Assembly: GCA_016932375.1 (NCBI GenBank)
Contig: JAFGDA010000020.1
Location: 1 to 6,994 of the forward strand
Direction of reading: 5' to 3'
DNA from: Actinomycetota bacterium
GTDB taxonomy: Bacteria; Actinomycetota; Humimicrobiia; Humimicrobiales; Humimicrobiaceae
Length of the DNA: 6,994 nucleotides
Made by a program: the position numbers and the translations under genes. Below are positions 1-4,417 of this stretch, in pieces. A model generated the notes under the pieces. The model had not been told where the DNA came from and did not search any database. It saw only the letters and a list, made by a program, of their open reading frames with translations. Each line of letters begins with the position of its first letter. The stretch's first letter is position 1.

Positions 1-1
1 A

Positions 2-769
2 GGCAGGCTCTGTTTTTACACAAGGATCAGTTTGGCAGTAGTAAAGAAGAATATCTGCATCGCTTTAAATATCAAAACGGATGATCCCGAAACCGGTCGT
101 ATAGCGCTAAAAATCTACATTAACTGGTTTAAAAATATTGTTGATTTCCTGAAACATAAAAATATAAGCAGCAAAAGACTTAAAGAAAGGGTCGGGCTCA
201 TTGGAAAGGAAAATCTTGACCGGGCCCTGAAAAAAGGCAGGGGCGTGGTAATATTTACCTGCCATATTGGCAACTTTGAATGGGGCGCATGCAGGCTCGC
301 AGTGGAAGGGTATGATATCTGGGGCGTAAGCCTTGTAAGAAAAAGCGGCCTTACCAATAAATTTTTCGAATCAAACAGGCTTGCCAAGGGACTTAAGACC
401 CTCTATACAAACAGGATGCTCAATGTTTTTAGAATTCTTAAGAACAACGGAATAGTGGCCATCCCTTCCGACTGGGATCCCACCGGCAGGGCAGGCAGGC
501 CCTGTAAATTTTTCGGGAAAAACGCTTTTCTCCCAACCGGCGCAGTACAGATAGCAATTAAATCCGGTGCCGCCCTGCTCCCGAGTTTCATCTGGCGCAA
601 GGATAAATATAATCACAGGCAGGTTGTCGGCGAGCCCCTCGAACTGGACCTGACGGGTGACAATGATGAGCAGCTAAATAAAAACATCGCAAGGATGCAT
701 TCTGTAATGGAAAAATATATAGTGGAACATATTACAGAATGGGAACTTTTCCATGATATCTGGCAATAA
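2..769 (+). CDS. Lipid A / lysophospholipid acyltransferase family protein (HtrB/LpxL type), 5'-truncated
   Basis: Membrane-associated acyltransferase of the bacterial lipid A biosynthesis family, which moves an acyl chain from a carrier or CoA thioester to a glycolipid. The reading frame is open to the window edge. The residues before the TTG at 32 (GRLCFYTRIS) continue the family's N-terminal pattern of a Leu-Gly-Arg-Leu-like segment followed by a basic stretch and an Asn. TTG 32 is therefore probably not the start, and roughly 40 residues are missing. Counting from that TTG, the HX4E catalytic motif is CHIGNFEW, with H78 and E83. The substrate-site region IPSDWD lies at 144-149, the FLPTGA segment at 166-171, and the C-terminus ends in WELFHDIWQ, as is common in the family. 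About 255 residues are visible against a usual 290-310. The acceptor is unknown: lipid A in a Gram-negative, or phosphatidylinositol mannoside (PatA-like) in an actinobacterium. The stop codon overlaps the next gene by 17 nt. Family assignment is firm; substrate is not. Confidence 0.88.
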   Translation, partial: GRLCFYTRISLAVVKKNICIALNIKTDDPETGRIALKIYINWFKNIVDFLKHKNISSKRLKERVGLIGKENLDRALKKGRGVVIFTCHIGNFEWGACRLAVEGYDIWGVSLVRKSGLTNKFFESNRLAKGLKTLYTNRMLNVFRILKNNGIVAIPSDWDPTGRAGRPCKFFGKNAFLPTGAVQIAIKSGAALLPSFIWRKDKYNHRQVVGEPLELDLTGDNDEQLNKNIARMHSVMEKYIVEHITEWELFHDIWQ

Positions 770-3659
770 ATATAAAATACAGGTGAAAGGAACAATCATA
801 AAAAAAAGTACTTCCAAAATTAAACCCGGGGAACCCAAAAACCTGGATAGCAGCGGAAATGAAATATTCTGGCATACTAAAGACATAAAGGAAACAGCAG
901 ATACCCTGAATACCGATCTTCATGAAGGCTTAAGCGATGAAGAAGCCGATAAAAGAACCGGGATATATGGCTTCAATGAACTGGAAGAAAAAAAGGGCCG
1001 GACCCCTTTACGGATATTTCTTTCACAGTTCAATGATTTCATGATATGGATCCTTATTGCAGCGGCTTTCATATCCGGGATAATAATAAGGGAAATAACC
1101 GATGCCCTTGTTATACTCGCAATACTGGTAATTAATTCAGTCCTTGGTTTTGTCCAGGAATTCAGGGCTGAAAAAGCCCTTCAGGCATTAAAAGAGCTGG
1201 CTTCTCCTGCTGCACTCGTTATCAGGGGGGGCAGGGAGAAAAATGTATCTTCCAAATTGCTTGTTCCTGGCGATATCATAAAGCTTGTGGCAGGAGACCT
1301 TGTACCCGCTGACTGCAGGGTGGTCAGCCAGGTAAACCTCCAGGCAAATGAATCCATAATAACCGGGGAATCCCTGCCGGTCGTCAAATCTTCCGAAGTC
1401 ATAAACAAAACAAAACTGGCTACCGGCGATAAAATAAATCTCCTTTTTAGCGGCACAACCATAGTCAAGGGAAGGTGCAGTGCTGTGGTGGTGGGCACGG
1501 GCCAGTATACCGAAATCGGTAAAATCGCCAGTATGGTGCAGGAATCGGAAGAATTGACCCCGCTGCAGATTGAACTTAAGACTGTCGGGAAAAAGATCGG
1601 GATAATCTGCCTCGTAATAAGCGCCATAGTCTTTGCATCCGGCATCCTCAAGGGGAATTCCGTTGCCCAGATGCTCCTTGTTGCAGTGGCGCTGGCGGTG
1701 GCCGCCATACCAGAGGGGCTACCCGCAATTGTCACAGTCTCACTGGCCCTCGGGGTCCAGCAAATGGCAAAAAACAATGCAATAGTGAGGAGATTAAGTT
1801 CCGTAGAGACGCTTGGTAGCGTATCCGTGATATGCACCGATAAGACAGGTACCCTTACCCAGAACAAGATGATGGTAAGGAAAATCTATACCGGGCTAAA
1901 TGAATTAAAGAAATATGATGATTACATAGGGTCATTATCGAAAAAGGGCTCCTTAAGCGGGGAGGGCAAGGCGCAGCTCCTGATTACCAGGGAGATGGAT
2001 TCGAATAATGCCTTGAACCTGCTGCTTAAAAATGCTGTGCTCTGTAATGATGCGTACTATATAAACAGGGACGAGGACCGGATAACCGGAGACCCCACGG
2101 AAGCTGCCCTTATTGAACTGGGGAGCTATTATAATATCGAAAAGAAATCACTTGACAGCCAGTTTCCGCGTGAAATGGAGGAACCTTTTGACTCAACCAG
2201 GAAAATGATGACCACCATTAACAGGGTCAACCTGCAGGAAGAAGGCGCCAATGGCGGCATGGGCAGGAGGTACATATTATTTTCCAAAGGCGCGCCTGAA
2301 GTAATAACGGAAAGATGCACGCAGATTATGGAAAACGGGAAACCACGGGAGATTACTGCTGCAGACAGGGAAATGATAAACAAGAACAATACCTCCCTTG
2401 CCGGGAAAGCCATGAGAAACCTTGCCTTTGCCTGTAAATTTCTTGAAGAATTACCCGCTGAAAACAGTGTCTCCGGGGAAGAAAAGAATCTCGTATACCT
2501 TGGAATGGTTGGGATGATCGATCCCCCGAGGCCCGAGGTTTATGATGCAATTAAAAAGACCAGGCAGGCGAATATAAGGGTGATAATGGTCACAGGGGAC
2601 CATAAAATCACCGCGGCTGCCATAGGGTCCGAGCTCGGGTTACTGGGGCCGGATGATAAAATAATCGACGGCATTGAACTGGATCACATGACTCCCGAAG
2701 AACTTGAACGCGAGATTGAAAACATAAGTATATTTGCAAGGGTTTCCCCTTCAAACAAGGTTGATATCGTAGATGCGCTGAAAAAAAACCAGCATATAGT
2801 TGCCATGACAGGCGATGGAATAAATGACGCCCCATCCCTCAAAAAAGCCGACATAGGCGTTGCCATGGGCATAACCGGGACAGATGTAAGCAAAGAAGCA
2901 AGCGACATGATCCTGACTGATGATAATTTTGCCACCATCGTCAAGGCAATAAGACAGGGAAGGGTCATCTATGACAACCTTAAAAAATTCATATTGTTCC
3001 TGCTTTCCTGTAATATCTCTGAAGTCCTGCTTATGTTTCTGGCCATAACAGCCGGGGATTATATTTTTTATCTCTTAACGGGCATCAGGGGCTTTTTCTA
3101 CATACCGCTCCTTCCCGTCCAGATCCTGTGGATGAACCTCATTACCGACGGCCTTCCCGCCATGGCTCTCGGCGTTGACCCTCCTGAAAGGGATATAATG
3201 AATAGAAAGGCTACCAGGAAGAAGGAACTCATACTGAGCAGGAGAAGGCTTGCCATGGTGTCATGGCAGGGATTTATACTTACACTGGGTTCACTTTTTG
3301 TATATTTTGCCAGCCCTGTATTTTTCAAAAGCAATCCAGAAGTATTCCAGACTTCCGTTTTTACCACCCTTGTAATTACCCAGCTGCTGCATACCTATAA
3401 CTTCAGGTTCGAGGAAAAGGGGATATTCAGGAAAAATATATTCGAAAATAAATATTTGAACCTGGCAATCTTTGTTTCAATAATACTTCAGGTAGGGATA
3501 ATATACATACCATGGCTTCAGGGTATTTTCGGGACAACATCCCTCAGGCTTTATAACTGGCTCCTGATAATCATATGCTCTGTTGCTTCAGTTCTTATCA
3601 TAAACCTTATTAATGAGATAAGGTACAGGTTGAAAAATAATTCCACTGGAAGAAATTGA
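753..3659 (+). CDS. P-type Ca2+-transporting ATPase (P2A / SERCA-PMR1-like)
   Basis: Complete 968-residue cation pump that exports Ca2+ across the cytoplasmic membrane using ATP. Domains in order: cation-ATPase N-terminal domain (about 38-105), M1-M2 (about 95-138), actuator domain with TGES (204-207), M3-M4 with PEGLPA (320-325), phosphorylation site DKTGT (Asp363), nucleotide domain with KGAPE (512-516), MVTGD (612-616), hinge TGDGINDAP (686-694), then M5-M10. Calcium ligands match SERCA: V316, A317, I319 and E321 in M4; N754 and E757 in M5; N795, T798 and D799 in M6. The M8 position equivalent to SERCA Glu908 is Gln877, so site II is complete and site I is altered. ATG 753 lies inside the end of the acyltransferase gene, with no strong Shine-Dalgarno sequence, which suggests translational coupling. 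GTG 783 is an alternative start. The first 37 or so residues are polar, lysine-rich and outside the conserved domain. Mn2+ transport (PMR1-like) cannot be excluded. The macrodomain gene follows after 34 nt. Confidence 0.96.
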   Translation: MISGNKYKIQVKGTIIKKSTSKIKPGEPKNLDSSGNEIFWHTKDIKETADTLNTDLHEGLSDEEADKRTGIYGFNELEEKKGRTPLRIFLSQFNDFMIWILIAAAFISGIIIREITDALVILAILVINSVLGFVQEFRAEKALQALKELASPAALVIRGGREKNVSSKLLVPGDIIKLVAGDLVPADCRVVSQVNLQANESIITGESLPVVKSSEVINKTKLATGDKINLLFSGTTIVKGRCSAVVVGTGQYTEIGKIASMVQESEELTPLQIELKTVGKKIGIICLVISAIVFASGILKGNSVAQMLLVAVALAVAAIPEGLPAIVTVSLALGVQQMAKNNAIVRRLSSVETLGSVSVICTDKTGTLTQNKMMVRKIYTGLNELKKYDDYIGSLSKKGSLSGEGKAQLLITREMDSNNALNLLLKNAVLCNDAYYINRDEDRITGDPTEAALIELGSYYNIEKKSLDSQFPREMEEPFDSTRKMMTTINRVNLQEEGANGGMGRRYILFSKGAPEVITERCTQIMENGKPREITAADREMINKNNTSLAGKAMRNLAFACKFLEELPAENSVSGEEKNLVYLGMVGMIDPPRPEVYDAIKKTRQANIRVIMVTGDHKITAAAIGSELGLLGPDDKIIDGIELDHMTPEELEREIENISIFARVSPSNKVDIVDALKKNQHIVAMTGDGINDAPSLKKADIGVAMGITGTDVSKEASDMILTDDNFATIVKAIRQGRVIYDNLKKFILFLLSCNISEVLLMFLAITAGDYIFYLLTGIRGFFYIPLLPVQILWMNLITDGLPAMALGVDPPERDIMNRKATRKKELILSRRRLAMVSWQGFILTLGSLFVYFASPVFFKSNPEVFQTSVFTTLVITQLLHTYNFRFEEKGIFRKNIFENKYLNLAIFVSIILQVGIIYIPWLQGIFGTTSLRLYNWLLIIICSVASVLIINLINEIRYRLKNNSTGRN

Positions 3660-3681
3660 GTTTAATAAAATTTTAAAATCC

Positions 3682-3686
3682 GGGGG
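3682..3686 (+). promoter_or_regulatory. Candidate ribosome binding site of the macrodomain gene
   Basis: A run of five G residues lies 7 nt before ATG 3694, in an otherwise very AT-rich 34 nt gap. It is the only purine-rich element in the right place. It is not a canonical GGAGG and would pair with the 16S tail using a G-U wobble. It supports ATG 3694 as the start. No promoter is evident in the gap, so the gene probably shares a transcript with the pump. Confidence 0.45.
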
Positions 3687-3693
3687 TTTTGAA

Positions 3694-4233
3694 ATGAGCT
3701 CTAAATACAAGATTGGAAATTCAATACTTGAGATCCTGACAGGCGATATTACATTACAGGATACCGATGTAATAGTAAACGCTGCCAATAATGCGCTGGT
3801 ACCCGGCGGCGGCGTGGATGGCGCCATCCACAGGGCGGCCGGGCCCGAATTAAAGGATGAGTGCGAAACCCTGGGCGGATGTGAAACCGGTGAAGCAAAG
3901 ATAACAAGGGGCTATAATCTTGCAGCCCCGTATGTAATACATACAGTGGGACCAGTATACAGCGGAAGGGTAAGTGACCCGGGTGACCTTGAAAGAAGTT
4001 ACCTTAACAGCCTTTCTGTCGCTTCAAGCAACGGGTTAAAAAGCATATCTTTCCCGTCAATCAGCACCGGCGCTTTTGGTTATCCGGTCAAGGAAGCAGC
4101 AGTAATAGCCCTGAAATCCATTACAGGATACCTTAAAAATCACCCGGACATTGAGCTTGTAAGGATGGTGCTGTTTTCAGACAGGGATTACCAGGTATAT
4201 AGATCGACCATGGAAAGAATCATAATTACGTAA
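3694..4233 (+). CDS. Macrodomain protein (MacroD-type, O-acetyl-ADP-ribose deacetylase / ADP-ribosyl hydrolase family)
   Basis: Single-domain cytoplasmic protein of 179 residues, the normal size for stand-alone bacterial macrodomains (about 170-190). The MacroD family binds ADP-ribose and hydrolyses O-acetyl-ADP-ribose or mono-ADP-ribose esters on acidic residues. Visible motifs: GDIT (17-20) and DVIVNAAN (25-32), which contact the adenine and distal ribose; the catalytic loop PGGGVDG (37-43) followed by AIHRAAG; GGCETGEAKITRGYNL (61-76); YVIHTVGPVY (80-89); and ISTGAFGYP (123-131), the diphosphate loop. N32 and D42 are ten residues apart, matching the Asn/Asp pair needed for catalysis in human MACROD1, so an active hydrolase is expected. 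It is the last plus-strand gene before the convergent gap. No ADP-ribosyltransferase partner is visible (as in DarTG or zinc-dependent macrodomain operons), so a housekeeping role is the plain reading. Substrate is inferred from family only. Confidence 0.95.
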   Translation: MSSKYKIGNSILEILTGDITLQDTDVIVNAANNALVPGGGVDGAIHRAAGPELKDECETLGGCETGEAKITRGYNLAAPYVIHTVGPVYSGRVSDPGDLERSYLNSLSVASSNGLKSISFPSISTGAFGYPVKEAAVIALKSITGYLKNHPDIELVRMVLFSDRDYQVYRSTMERIIIT

Positions 4234-4417
4234 AATATCTTCCGTGTTTTACCTGCCAGCAGGAAGTTTTTATATTTAAATTTTAAAGCCTGAAACTGTA
4301 TATTTTTTATTCCGCTAATTTAAAATGGACCTGTTGTGTCATTTATCCTGACCTATCTCCATCAGGCTGGACCCCGAAGCCAGGCGGCAGAATGGATACA
4401 GCCTCAAATGCCCATCA
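4234..4417. other. Convergent intergenic region
   Basis: A gap of 184 nt between the 3' ends of the macrodomain gene and nrdJ. Its first 90 or so bases are very AT-rich, with runs such as TTTTTT near 4304-4309. The half nearer nrdJ is more GC-rich. Besides the candidate terminator at 4239-4271, a short inverted repeat CCTGA (4347-4351) / TCAGG (4362-4366) lies downstream of nrdJ, but no T-run follows it on the minus strand. I see no convincing gene, tRNA or small RNA. A GTG-started frame from 4336 runs antisense into the nrdJ 3' end and looks spurious. Confidence 0.6.
4239..4271 (+). terminator. Candidate Rho-independent terminator after the macrodomain gene
   Basis: CTTCC (4239-4243) can pair with GGAAG (4262-4266), and this is followed at once by five T residues (4267-4271) and an AT-rich tract. 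It begins 6 nt after the macrodomain stop codon. The stem is only 5 bp with an 18 nt loop. The loop contains a competing small hairpin, CCTG (4252-4255) with CAGG (4260-4263). The position is right for ending the plus-strand unit, but the structure is weak. Read on the minus strand the same stem is followed by ATATTTTA, so it could also help stop nrdJ transcription. Confidence 0.35.

Noticed and set aside
32..34. TTG as the start codon of the acyltransferase
   Set aside because: The frame stays open to the window edge and the upstream codons match the family's conserved N-terminal segment. The true start lies outside.
1181..1867. A 228-residue open frame on the minus strand inside the Ca2+ pump gene
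   Set aside because: It is fully antisense to conserved actuator and phosphorylation-domain codons, its translation shows no recognisable motif, and its length follows from the codon bias of the real gene.
3660..3693. A promoter or terminator in the AT-rich gap before the macrodomain gene
   Set aside because: There are AT runs but no -35/-10 pair at proper spacing and no hairpin. The gap is too short to support a call.
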